19,572 bases of DNA from Porphyromonadaceae bacterium UBA7180 (GCA_002491165.1 DKVK01000099.1:1-19572), one strand, 5' to 3'. Counted from the first letter of the stretch, positions 8,280 to 15,574 are shown. A program made the numbers and translations. The notes: generated from the letters alone by a model not told the origin.

Positions 8280-8308
8280 AAAACAGAGCCGAATTGAAGC
8301 TCTGTTTT
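8280..8308 (+). other. Perfect 10-bp hairpin upstream of the microprotein
   Basis: AAAACAGAGC at 8280-8289 pairs perfectly with GCTCTGTTTT at 8299-8308 across a 9-nt loop. The right arm ends in TTTT, so it could end a short unseen transcript. It could also be a leader element, since it lies 60 nt before the ATG at 8369. The arms end in A and T runs, so it looks similar from both strands. Confidence 0.55.
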
Positions 8309-8368
8309 AAGAGACAGAATGTCCGATTAGAACTTTATCAAATTTTAAACTATAAAAACACGCTTATT

Positions 8369-8539
8369 ATGTCACACGAACACGAACGCGAATCTTTCGG
8401 CCTTCACTTAGGCTTTAAAATTGCTAAGCTCATGCTGCAGGCAATGACGGTGGCTGCTACAGTTTGCATCGCAAAACAGCTACACAAGATTCACCACGAC
8501 CACAAAGAAGCCCGTCACTTCATGCGCATCGAGAAGTAA
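8369..8539 (+). CDS. Small histidine-rich single-span membrane protein, unknown function
   Basis: I do not recognise the family. The ATG at 8369 gives 56 residues, and the frame ends in TAA 35 nt before an intrinsic terminator. A short charged N-terminus with His3, His5 and His13 leads into a hydrophobic segment of about 20 residues (roughly 19-38, with Lys at both ends). A basic tail then carries His39, His42, His43, His45 and His50. A membrane helix with a histidine cluster on its flanks suggests a small inner-membrane protein that could bind metal or sense pH, but this is inference from composition. A longer version from GTG 8024 (171 residues) is less likely, because the added part has no protein-like pattern. 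It is a single-gene unit, with the efflux operon diverging upstream and the ompA gene converging downstream. Confidence 0.6.
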   Translation: MSHEHERESFGLHLGFKIAKLMLQAMTVAATVCIAKQLHKIHHDHKEARHFMRIEK

Positions 8540-8574
8540 GGCGCACTCAAACTTCAGAAAAACCAAGAAAAATC

Positions 8575-8597
8575 AATCCGGCACTGCCGGATTTTTT
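8575..8597 (+). terminator. Intrinsic terminator after the microprotein gene
   Basis: AATCCGGC (8575-8582), loop ACT, GCCGGATT (8586-8593), then TTTT. A perfect, GC-rich 8-bp stem with a T-run, starting 35 nt after the stop at 8539. Its presence supports 8369-8539 as a real transcription unit. Confidence 0.85.
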
Positions 8598-8824
8598 ATT
8601 GTCCGGCAGCCGTCCGCAGTTAACCGCTCTACCTCTGCACTCCCACATAACTATTTAGCCCGACGCTTTGGCAGACGCGCCATGGCGCCACCCTACTCCG
8701 CAGCGGCGATTCGGCCGTTAGCTTAGGAGGTATTTCAACTAAGTTCACTAAGACTGACGCACCTAACTTCTTTCCCCGCCTAACTTCACCGGCCGACGGA
8801 AAGGGATGGAGGCTTGCATAATGC
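8598..8824. other. Structured GC-rich intergenic segment between two terminators
   Basis: About 227 bases enclosed by the terminator of the 56-residue gene and that of the ompA gene. Seen in it: a 12-bp palindrome GCGCCATGGCGC (8677-8688) and two direct copies of CCTAACTTC (8762-8770 and 8779-8787). A minus-strand frame of 65 codons spans 8826-8629, without a recognisable domain and sited downstream of a terminator. I consider it non-coding; it could be a dispersed repeat or an RNA. Confidence 0.4.
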
Positions 8825-8860
8825 AAAAAAGAGGGATTCCCGGAGGAATCTCTCTTTTTT
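8825..8860 (-). terminator. Strong intrinsic terminator after the ompA-family gene
   Basis: A 16-bp stem with one G-T wobble, 8825-8840 against 8845-8860, with a 4-nt loop. Arms end in six A and six T, so it works in both directions. It lies 17 nt beyond the stop of the OmpA-family gene and would also stop plus-strand readthrough. Confidence 0.9.
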
Positions 8861-8877
8861 ATCGAAGTCGTCTATAA

Positions 8878-10104
8878 TTATTTCTCTGTGATGGTTACGG
8901 CGCGATCCAGCGGAGCGAGTTCGATGCCGAGGCCGTCGATGTCTTCCTGGAGGTTACCGTTGTTGATAGTGGCGTCGAGATTGCCGGCGTTTACACCACG
9001 GCCTACGAGGTAATTCTTGACACCGTTCACACGGTTAGTGCGCAGACGGGTGTTGATGGCGTCGTTACCGGTATAGTTGTCGGCCCAACCTGTAAGGAGG
9101 TAATCCTTGCCGCTGTTCTTCATCACGTCGGCAACTGCGTTAAGCACGAGTTTGTCGCGGTTGTCAAGAGTGTAGACGTTGATGGGGTAGTAGATGGTGC
9201 AAAGACCCTCGTTTTCGTTGATGGCACGTGTGGGACGCTTCTGGTTGGCATTGGCGTTGGCGAGCTGGTTTTCGAGGTCCTGGATGCGACGGTTGGCGTT
9301 GGCGAGTTTAGCTGCGAGTTCGTCACCCTCGGCGTCTGTGTATTTCCAGGTGGGGCAAACAGCGGTAACCGGGCAGTTCCATTCCGTCTTGCCGAACTTG
9401 TATGTGAAACCGGCGTTGAGGCTGGCTGTGTAATTGGCTGCGAAATCGCCTGAACGTTCAACATTGGAGAAGTCGATGAGTTCGAACTGGGCGTCAACGA
9501 AGATGTCAACATGTTTCGATACGCGGAAGTTGTTCTGCAGACCTATGTTGGCGAAGAGGATAGTGTTGTGGGCTGCACGCCACTTGATGTCTTCACCTTT
9601 GTAACGGCGTGCGAAAGTCCAATAAGCACCGGCGCCTCCGTGGAGCACTGCGTTGTATACGCGGTTGGGTTTGTAGCCGCACCACCAGTTGGTGAGGTTG
9701 ATGAGGACGTCGAATTCCGGACCGATGCCCTGGAATTTCTCGTCGTAGTATTGGCTGCCGCCTTCGAGCGGGCCGACGTTCATCTTACGGAAGAAACCGT
9801 TGGCTGTGGTAGCGCCCTTGGGCATGATCCACGATGCACCGAAGCGGAAACCGAAGTTAGGTGTTACCCATTTACCAACGAAAAGGTTGGCCTGCGGGCC
9901 GATACGGTTCGCGAATTTTGCGTGAACGTCATTGTGACCGAAGAGGATGTTGGCACCACCCTGTGCTGTGATAAACCAGTTATCCTTGGCACGGTTGAGA
10001 AGAATACCCTGTGAGCAGTCTTCTACGTAGGTCACCTCCTGAGCAGAAGCAGTGCTGGCTGCGAAAGCCACTGCTGCAATAGCAAGTAATCCAAATTTGT
10101 TCAT
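8878..10104 (-). CDS. OmpA-family outer-membrane porin
   Basis: Outer-membrane protein anchoring the envelope to peptidoglycan. The protein has 408 residues. A Sec signal peptide ends at TASA, with likely cleavage between Ala21 and Gln22. A beta-barrel domain follows (about 25-240, alternating aromatic strands ending in NAGFTYKFGK). Next is a short coiled-coil linker (about 255-290, AKLANANRRIQDLENQ) in place of a long proline linker. The C-terminal OmpA-like domain (about 300-408) contains TGWADNYTG, followed by the conserved Asn, Leu and Arg spacing in NTRLRTNRVNGVKNYL. The Asp and Arg of this motif are the usual diaminopimelate contacts. It has its own promoter and a ~125-nt leader with a strong hairpin, so it is probably a highly expressed monocistronic gene. 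A strong terminator follows 17 nt after the stop. Confidence 0.93.
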   Translation of the reverse strand: MNKFGLLAIAAVAFAASTASAQEVTYVEDCSQGILLNRAKDNWFITAQGGANILFGHNDVHAKFANRIGPQANLFVGKWVTPNFGFRFGASWIMPKGATTANGFFRKMNVGPLEGGSQYYDEKFQGIGPEFDVLINLTNWWCGYKPNRVYNAVLHGGAGAYWTFARRYKGEDIKWRAAHNTILFANIGLQNNFRVSKHVDIFVDAQFELIDFSNVERSGDFAANYTASLNAGFTYKFGKTEWNCPVTAVCPTWKYTDAEGDELAAKLANANRRIQDLENQLANANANQKRPTRAINENEGLCTIYYPINVYTLDNRDKLVLNAVADVMKNSGKDYLLTGWADNYTGNDAINTRLRTNRVNGVKNYLVGRGVNAGNLDATINNGNLQEDIDGLGIELAPLDRAVTITEK

Positions 10105-10178
10105 AGAAAATTTTATTTAAAATTGATAATCTGATTGTCTAAACGCGTGTTTTAAGCGGGTTATATTTCGATTTTAGC

Positions 10179-10220
10179 CTGTACAGCCGGGCTTTGATTT
10201 ACAAACGCCCAACTGTACGG
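10179..10220 (-). promoter_or_regulatory. Long hairpin at the 5' end of the ompA-family leader
   Basis: CTGTACAG (10179-10186) pairs with CTGTACGG (10213-10220), 8 bp with one wobble. A 2x2 internal loop follows, then GGGC/GCCC, then TTTG/CAAA with one bulged C, closing a loop ATTTA. The predicted transcription start is near 10228, so the hairpin begins within about 10 nt of the mRNA 5' end. E. coli ompA mRNA is known to be stabilised by a 5' stem-loop; a similar role here is inference. Confidence 0.7.
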
Positions 10221-10234
10221 AGCCAATTATTGTG

Positions 10235-10264
10235 CAAAGTTAACACTTATTTTTAATAAAACAA
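10235..10264 (-). promoter_or_regulatory. Bacteroidota-type promoter for the ompA-family gene
   Basis: Minus strand: TAACTTTG (10242-10235) fits TAnnTTTG, and TTG (10264-10262) lies upstream with 19 nt between. The -33 box touches the transketolase stop codon (10265-10267), so the two genes are closely packed but separately driven. Initiation near 10228 gives a leader of about 125 nt. Confidence 0.75.
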
Positions 10265-12289
10265 TCAAATACTTAAAAAATGTTTTACATTTTCCAAAAT
10301 ATTTTCTTGAGTGAACCCGAATTTCTCATCGAGCACCTTGTAAGGGGCCGAAGCGCCGAAGCGTTCGAGGCCGTAGATTTCCCAGTTGTCGCGGCGCAGA
10401 GGCGCGAAAACGGCGGGCAGTCCGGCGGTAAGCGCGAAGGTAGGGACAGAGGGGGGAAGCACTTTGTCACGATACTCCTTGGGCTGCTGCATGAAGACCC
10501 CTATCGAGGGCATCGACACAACGCGCACGCGCGTACCTTCTTTTGTAAGCTGCTCAGCCACGTCGCAAAGGAGCGAAACTTCGCTGCCGTCTGCCAGCAG
10601 CACTACCTGAGGCTCTTCGGCATCCATGACGATGTATCCGCCGTGACGCGCGCCGTGAGCCTGCTGGCGGCGGTCTGCGCCCGGCAGGTTCTTGATGTCC
10701 TGGCGCGAGAAGATAAGAATGCTTGGCGACTCTCGGTTTTCCATGGCCATGCGGTAACATTCCACGGTTTCGGGTGCATCGGCGGGACGGAGCACGAGTG
10801 CTGCCGGGCGCCCGCTGAGGTTGTTCATCTGCTCGAGAAGGCGGATTTGTGCCTCCTGCTCGATGGGTTCATGGGTGGGGCCGTCCTCCCCTACTCGGAA
10901 GGCGTCGTGCGTGAAGATGTACTTGACGGGCTGCTCCATGAGGGCTGAGATGCGGATGGCGGGTTTCATATAGTCTGAGAAGACGAAGAAGGTACCGCAG
11001 GCGGCGATCAGTCCGCCATGGAGCGAGATACCGTTCATCAGGCAGGCCATGGTGAGCTCTGCCACACCGCTCTGCAGGAAGGCACCCGAGAAGTCACCGG
11101 CGTTGATGTCGTGGGTCTTCTTAAGGAAACCGTCGGTCTTGTCAGAGTTGGCGAGGTCGGCGCTCGACACTATCATGTTGTGCACGTGCTCGGCAAGGTA
11201 TGAGAGCACGGCAGCCGAAGCGGCGCGCGTGGCGGAGTTGTCCTTGACGGCAATTTCATACCAGTCGAGGTCGGGAAGGCGCCCTTCGAGGTAACCTTTC
11301 AACCGCTCGGCGAGGTCGGGGTTGGCTACGCGCCATTCCTCCTCCTTGGCGTGACGGGCGGCACAGATTTCGAGGAGCTCGGCGCGGCGGTCGGCATAGA
11401 GTTTCCTGACTGCGGGCCGAATCTCCCAGCGGTCGGCGGGATTGCCGCCGAGGTTCTCGATGGTGCGGTCGATGTCGGCACCGGCCTTCGAGAGGGGTTG
11501 ACCGTGGGTCGATACCCATCCCTCCATCGACTCCCCTTCGGCAGTCACGGCGCCCAACGCCATGCGTGTGCGGCCGATGATGAGCGTGGGACGGTGCTGC
11601 TCGCAACGGGCCGTCTCGAGGGCTCCGCAGATAGCGTCGGGGTCGTTGCCGTCAATCTCGATGACGTTCCAACCCCAGGCCTTGTATTTGGCGGCGGTAT
11701 CCTCGCTCGTCACCTCGTTGACTTTGGTGGAGAGCTGCACGTCGTTGGCGTCGTAGAACATTATGAGATTGTGGAGGCCGAGGTGACCGGCTATACGGCC
11801 TGCGCCCTGCGACACCTCCTCCTGTATGCCGCCGTCAGAGATATAAGCGTATGTTTTATGAGCCAATGTTTCGCCGAACTGAGCCACGAGGAAGCGCTCG
11901 GCAATGGCGCAGCCGACGGCCATGACGTGACCCTGGCCGAGGGGACCGGAAGTGTTCTCGACGCCGCGTTCGGGGTCGAGTTCGGGGTGCCCCGGCGTCA
12001 CGGAACCCCACTGGCGGAACTGTTTAAGCTCGTCGACGGTGTAACGTCCCGAGAGAGCAAGCACACTGTAAAGCATCGTGGACATGTGTCCCGGGTCAAG
12101 GAAGAACCGGTCGCGTGCTATCCACAGGGGGTTCTCGGGGTCATAGACGAGGAATCGCGAATAGAGGGCGTTGACAAAGTCCGCGCCGCCCATAGCACCG
12201 CCGGGATGGCCCGACTTGGCCTGCTCCACCATCGAGGCGATAAGCACGCGCATATTGTCGGCTCCTTGCGTTAATACATTGGTTTTCAT
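10265..12289 (-). CDS. tkt: Transketolase
   Basis: Thiamine-diphosphate enzyme of the non-oxidative pentose phosphate pathway, moving two-carbon units between ketose and aldose phosphates in the cytoplasm. The full-length single chain has 674 residues (E. coli 663). Pyrophosphate-domain markers: His28 in SGHPGG, His68 in PGHMS, GPLGQGH at 115-121, and the metal motif with Asp152 and Asn182 (SDGG replaces the usual GDGC). Pyrimidine-domain markers: Glu411 in GVAEL, then His461, Asp469 and His473 in the THDAFRVGEDGPTH block; these positions match E. coli TktA numbering. The C-terminal domain runs from about 540. The ATG is at 12289-12287, only 35 nt after the sugar transporter stop, so the two are probably co-transcribed. 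It is fused in one polypeptide, unlike split archaeal-type transketolases. Confidence 0.96.
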   Translation of the reverse strand: MKTNVLTQGADNMRVLIASMVEQAKSGHPGGAMGGADFVNALYSRFLVYDPENPLWIARDRFFLDPGHMSTMLYSVLALSGRYTVDELKQFRQWGSVTPGHPELDPERGVENTSGPLGQGHVMAVGCAIAERFLVAQFGETLAHKTYAYISDGGIQEEVSQGAGRIAGHLGLHNLIMFYDANDVQLSTKVNEVTSEDTAAKYKAWGWNVIEIDGNDPDAICGALETARCEQHRPTLIIGRTRMALGAVTAEGESMEGWVSTHGQPLSKAGADIDRTIENLGGNPADRWEIRPAVRKLYADRRAELLEICAARHAKEEEWRVANPDLAERLKGYLEGRLPDLDWYEIAVKDNSATRAASAAVLSYLAEHVHNMIVSSADLANSDKTDGFLKKTHDINAGDFSGAFLQSGVAELTMACLMNGISLHGGLIAACGTFFVFSDYMKPAIRISALMEQPVKYIFTHDAFRVGEDGPTHEPIEQEAQIRLLEQMNNLSGRPAALVLRPADAPETVECYRMAMENRESPSILIFSRQDIKNLPGADRRQQAHGARHGGYIVMDAEEPQVVLLADGSEVSLLCDVAEQLTKEGTRVRVVSMPSIGVFMQQPKEYRDKVLPPSVPTFALTAGLPAVFAPLRRDNWEIYGLERFGASAPYKVLDEKFGFTQENILENVKHFLSI

Positions 12290-12324
12290 GTTTTTACGTT
12301 TATATTTGTGTTTTATTTTGGTAT

Positions 12325-13701
12325 TTAGAGCGCATTTTCTATTTCGTCGGCCACTTCCCTTTCATCCTCGCCTACAGGTATGTCGCGGTTCACGTTTTTG
12401 GAACCTTTCAGGGCATAGAAGAGGATGTAGACGAGCATGGCAACCACGAGCCAGTAAGAGGCCATGTAGCCTGCGCCGTTGGCTATGGCGTTCTGTATCA
12501 GAGGCATTACGCCGCCACCGACCACCATCATCATGAAGATACCCGAAGCCTGTGCGGTGTACTTGCCGAGGCCTTCGACGGCGAGGTTGAAGATTCCGCC
12601 CCACATGATGGATGTGCACAGGCCACAGAGCACAAGGAAGAGTGCCGAAATGGGGACTTCGCACATGCTGAAACCGTCGGCCACGGAGTATGCCGGCACA
12701 CTCACCTTGACGCTTGCCGGCATGAAGATTGCAAGCATTATCAGTATGATAGCGACGGTCGATACTGCAGTGAGCTGCGCGCGGCTCGAAACCTTGCCGG
12801 AGATTACCGAGGAGCAGAGACGGCCCACGAGCATCAGTAGCCAGTAGACGGCGGCAACGGCAGTCGCCACGGCGGTGGCGTTCTCGGTAATGCCTGAAAC
12901 CGAGCTGTCGCTGAGATAGAAGATGAGCACGCCGGGAATGCCGATTTCGATACCTACATAGAAGAATATGCCGATTACGCCCAGCACGGTGTGGCGGAAG
13001 TTCCAGGGCGAGTGGCTGTATTTCGGTTTCTTGTCACCCTTTCCGAGGTTGGGTTCGGGGATGGAGACGAAGCTGATGATGATGAAGGAGACTACGAATA
13101 CGCCGAAGGCTATGTACAGCAGCGGCGCCACGCTGGACATGGTGGTGTCTTTGGTCACATTGCCGATGAGCATACCCACAAAGAGCGGTGTCAGCGTTCC
13201 GGCCAGGGAGTTGCAGGAACCGCCGGCCTGGATGAGCTGGTTGCCGGTGTTGCCGCCGCCCCCCAGAATGTTGAGCATCGGGTTAACAACGGTGTTGAGC
13301 ATACAGACACAGAAACCGCAGATGAAGGCGCCCAGGAGGTAGATTACGAAATTGAGCATCACGGGCTGCCCGCTCACGCTGAAGCAGGCCACTTCGCCGC
13401 CGGCCACACTTGAGAGGTACTGCACGGCGATACCGAGTGCGCCGATGGCCATGGCCCATAGTGCCGTCTTTTTATATCCTATTTTAACCAGCATGGTACC
13501 TGCCGGGATACCCATTATCAGGTATGCCAGGAAGTTCATGAAGTTACCCATCATTCCGGCCCATGAGTAGTTGTTGCCCCAGATAGTGCCGAGCGGGGCG
13601 GCGAGATTCGTTACAAACGAAATCATGGCGAACAGGAAGAACATCGCTATGATGGCCACGATGTTTCTGCTTTTCTTAGATGAGTTGGTTGTCGGTGACA
13701 T
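12325..13701 (-). CDS. MFS sugar transporter, FucP/GluP-like (FHS) family
   Basis: Inner-membrane symporter of the major facilitator superfamily. The ATG at 13701 gives 458 residues; the in-frame TTG at 13707 is an unlikely start. Twelve hydrophobic segments are spread over the length, from TM1 at about 13-36 to the last near 420-440, with an acidic C-terminal tail. Family marks resembling the fucose/glucose-galactose proton symporters are the NPMLNILGG stretch after the fourth helix, followed by LIQAGGSCNSLAGTLTPLF. Near the C-terminus, GLGKYTAQASGIF is followed by VVGGGVMPLIQ. The substrate cannot be read from the sequence. It lies 51 nt downstream of the yggS-type gene and 35 nt upstream of transketolase, which suggests it feeds a sugar into central metabolism. 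Confidence 0.85.
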   Translation of the reverse strand: MSPTTNSSKKSRNIVAIIAMFFLFAMISFVTNLAAPLGTIWGNNYSWAGMMGNFMNFLAYLIMGIPAGTMLVKIGYKKTALWAMAIGALGIAVQYLSSVAGGEVACFSVSGQPVMLNFVIYLLGAFICGFCVCMLNTVVNPMLNILGGGGNTGNQLIQAGGSCNSLAGTLTPLFVGMLIGNVTKDTTMSSVAPLLYIAFGVFVVSFIIISFVSIPEPNLGKGDKKPKYSHSPWNFRHTVLGVIGIFFYVGIEIGIPGVLIFYLSDSSVSGITENATAVATAVAAVYWLLMLVGRLCSSVISGKVSSRAQLTAVSTVAIILIMLAIFMPASVKVSVPAYSVADGFSMCEVPISALFLVLCGLCTSIMWGGIFNLAVEGLGKYTAQASGIFMMMVVGGGVMPLIQNAIANGAGYMASYWLVVAMLVYILFYALKGSKNVNRDIPVGEDEREVADEIENAL

Positions 13702-13752
13702 TTTCAATCTGTTTTTACCTTATTAAATACAATCGTTAAGTTAGTTTTGACC

Positions 13753-14418
13753 TTAGTAGTTTCTTGGGCCGAAGATGGCGGAGCCTATCCTGACGAGGTT
13801 TGAGCCGCACTCCACGGCAAGGGGCCAGTCGCCGCTCATCCCCATGGAGAGGGTATCGAATCCGCGCAAGTCGGGGGCTATGTCGAGGCGGATGCGGTCG
13901 AAGGCCGAACGTATGTCGGTGAAGTCGCGGCGCACGCGCTCCTCATCGTCGATATTCGAGGCCATGCCCATGATGCCGCAGATATGGGTGTTGGTCAGCG
14001 ACTCGAAACGGCGGTCGGCGAACCACTCGAAAAGCTCTTCCGGGTAAAAGCCGAACTTCGTCTCCTCGCGTGCCACATGTATCTGCATCAGTACTCGGGT
14101 CATGACTCCGGCGCGGGCGGACTCACGGTCGATGAGGCGCAGCAACTTGTCGCTGTCCACACTCTCTATCATGGCGGTCTTGCCCATCAGGGAGCGCACC
14201 TTGTTGGTCTGTAGGTGTCCGATGAAGTGCCACTGAATGTCGTCGGGGAGCTGCGGAATCTTGGCAAGGAGCTCCTGCACGCGGCTTTCGCCGAAGCGTC
14301 GTTGCCCGGCGCGGTAGCCTTCGAGCACCGCTTCGGCCGGATGGAATTTCGACACTGCCACAAGTTCCACGCCTTCAGGCAGTTCCGCACGCAATTCCCG
14401 TATCTTTTCCTCTATCAT
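13753..14418 (-). CDS. yggS: YggS/PROSC family PLP-binding protein
   Basis: Pyridoxal 5'-phosphate homeostasis protein, a cytoplasmic PLP carrier with an alanine-racemase-like barrel and no known catalytic turnover. The protein has 221 residues, normal for the family. The PLP lysine is Lys24 in VAVSKFHP. Further family marks are FGESRVQE, the WHFIGHLQTNK motif (about 73-83), and the phosphate-binding end LSMGMSGDW near 190-198, followed by VRIGSAIFG. It starts at the ATG 14418-14416, only 3 nt after the stop of the DUF4494 gene, so the two are almost certainly translated from one mRNA. Pairing with DUF4494 appears conserved in Bacteroidales as far as I recall. Confidence 0.95.
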   Translation of the reverse strand: MIEEKIRELRAELPEGVELVAVSKFHPAEAVLEGYRAGQRRFGESRVQELLAKIPQLPDDIQWHFIGHLQTNKVRSLMGKTAMIESVDSDKLLRLIDRESARAGVMTRVLMQIHVAREETKFGFYPEELFEWFADRRFESLTNTHICGIMGMASNIDDEERVRRDFTDIRSAFDRIRLDIAPDLRGFDTLSMGMSGDWPLAVECGSNLVRIGSAIFGPRNY

Positions 14419-14421
14419 GGC

Positions 14422-14859
14422 TTACTGCTTGTTGAGGTTGGCGGGATAAACGTCCATGAGCATTGTCTCGGCTATGGAGGCTATCTCGTAGTCGGCCATC
14501 GTCCCCTTCATGCCTTCGCGGAAACGTTCCAGCGCGCCGGCGAAGTCAGAGGCCTGGACCAGGATGAAGGAGGCGGATTTCTTCTCCACGCCGCTCTTTT
14601 CGTCAAGCGTGATGAAGTTGACCTTCACCATATAATAACGGTCGGCTGTCTCGTCGAAGAAGATTTCGGAGATTTTGGTTTTCTTTACCGCCGAAACGGA
14701 GAACTCGCCGGAAATGAAGGGGGTAATCTCTTCGATTATTCTCGCCTCGGCTTCGGTAAATGTCAGAGCATCGACAAGATAGGGTTCATTTACTTTTTTT
14801 ATCGAGCCGTTTTCCTGCATACGGTCGTAGCGGACCTTACATTCAAACCACAGTGCCAT
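14422..14859 (-). CDS. DUF4494 family protein, function unknown
   Basis: A 145-residue soluble protein matching, by recognition, the Bacteroidota family DUF4494. The N-terminus MALWFECKVRY, then NEPYLVDALTFTEAEARI, and the tail ending in VYPANLNKQ are the marks used. It has no signal peptide or membrane segment. The alternating pattern suggests a mixed alpha/beta fold, with a ferredoxin-like arrangement possible but unproven. The ATG is at 14859-14857. It opens the row DUF4494, yggS, sugar transporter, transketolase. A weak minus-strand -7-like box (TAATTTTG, 14979-14972) has no well-spaced -33 element. A long hairpin (14897-14935) lies 38 nt upstream of the ATG. Confidence 0.85.
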   Translation of the reverse strand: MALWFECKVRYDRMQENGSIKKVNEPYLVDALTFTEAEARIIEEITPFISGEFSVSAVKKTKISEIFFDETADRYYMVKVNFITLDEKSGVEKKSASFILVQASDFAGALERFREGMKGTMADYEIASIAETMLMDVYPANLNKQ

Positions 14860-14896
14860 AATTAATTTACGTCTTTTTTAGATTTTTACTTTGTGC

Positions 14897-14935
14897 GTGC
14901 ACGCCCCGTTCCATAATCGGAATGTGGACGTGCAC
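14897..14935 (-). other. Hairpin between the 171-residue gene and DUF4494
   Basis: GTGCACG (14897-14903) pairs perfectly with CGTGCAC (14929-14935). Inside, GTTCC pairs with GGAAT (one wobble), and CCCC faces GTGG, with a bulged A, around loop ATAATC. There is no T-run on either side, so a classical intrinsic terminator is not supported. It may be the end of the upstream gene's mRNA or a leader element of the DUF4494 operon. Confidence 0.5.
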
Positions 14936-14976
14936 AATTCACCGCGAAATTAATCAATTCCGCCGAAATATCAAAA

Positions 14977-15492
14977 TTATTTTTTCACAAACTGCGAGAG
15001 AGTGTGCAAAACTGTCTCCGGAGTGCCTGAAACGAGCCTCGTCGGGTTTGCTGGAGGCAACGGCAACGACGACTCGTAAGCGTCAATGGCAACACGAAGC
15101 CTGTCATCTGAAATGAGTGGAGAAAGGTTGCAAACGGCCCGGAGGTTGAAGTAATGCCTCATCATCGAGGTGAATTTCTCCTCCATTGCGGGCATATCTT
15201 CTTCTTCCACACGGTAAACCCTCGCTCCTATGTTAACAAACTGCGGAGACATTTTGCGGCTTCCGATGAAGACAGCCACGGCTGCTCCCCTTTCCAGGAG
15301 TTCAGAGACAAGTCTTAACCCTTCCTCCTCCGCACCGCACGCAACGATGCAAAATTTATTATTCCTAAACATCTGCTTGCCAGCGTTATGCGCTGTGCCG
15401 TGTGCATGAAGCGAAGCGGGACTTGTCGCCCCGAAGGCTCGCTTGCCGCGGAGGTAATCCTCCATCTTTTTCTCAAGATAATTGTCTGCCAT
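14977..15492 (-). CDS. Unrecognised protein with a Rossmann-like central region
   Basis: I do not recognise the family with certainty. The protein has 171 residues from the ATG at 15492-15490. The N-terminus (MADNYLEKKMEDYLRGK) is a charged helix. The middle (about 45-85) reads as strand-helix-strand: KFCIVACG, then EEEGLRLVSELLERG, then AAVAVFIGS. This resembles a nucleotide-binding start such as that of short-chain dehydrogenases. The glycine pattern GxxxGxG is missing, and no Tyr-x-x-x-Lys site follows, so catalytic dehydrogenase activity is unlikely. The rest is helical and ends in LSQFVKK. It diverges from the cyd operon with 82 nt between the two start codons. No signal peptide is seen. 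It could be a degenerate dehydrogenase-like regulator. Confidence 0.65.
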   Translation of the reverse strand: MADNYLEKKMEDYLRGKRAFGATSPASLHAHGTAHNAGKQMFRNNKFCIVACGAEEEGLRLVSELLERGAAVAVFIGSRKMSPQFVNIGARVYRVEEEDMPAMEEKFTSMMRHYFNLRAVCNLSPLISDDRLRVAIDAYESSLPLPPANPTRLVSGTPETVLHTLSQFVKK

Positions 15493-15522
15493 GGCACAAA
15501 ATTACAAAAATTTAAGGATTAA

Positions 15523-15554
15523 TTTGTAAGTCTTAAGAAATTTTATTACCTTTG
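15523..15554 (+). promoter_or_regulatory. Bacteroidota-type promoter for the cytochrome bd operon
   Basis: TTTG at 15523-15526 (-33) and TACCTTTG at 15547-15554 (-7, TAnnTTTG), with 20 nt between. Transcription would start near 15561, leaving a leader of only about 14 nt before the DUF4492 ATG at 15575. This is the best promoter match in the window. Confidence 0.8.
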
Positions 15555-15574
15555 CCATCGAAAAGTAAGATTGT

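Noticed and set aside
8024..8368. N-terminal extension of the 56-residue gene from GTG 8024 (171 residues in all)
   Set aside because: The added 115 codons have no protein-like pattern, need a GTG start and include a perfect hairpin. The ATG at 8369 gives a compact membrane protein. The frame being open for 195 codons is odd but not decisive.
8629..8826. 65-codon minus-strand frame in the segment between terminators
   Set aside because: It begins inside the ompA-family terminator hairpin and has no promoter or recognisable domain; more likely a by-product of a non-coding repeat.
11351..12274. 307-codon plus-strand open frame
   Set aside because: Antisense to transketolase, whose catalytic residues are all intact on the minus strand. 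No ribosome-binding context or domain.
13702..13707. TTG start for the sugar transporter
   Set aside because: It adds only two residues; the ATG two codons later is the natural start.
15497..15504. TAATTTTG as a -7 box for the 171-residue minus-strand gene
   Set aside because: It would start transcription at the ATG itself and no -33 element is found at the right distance.
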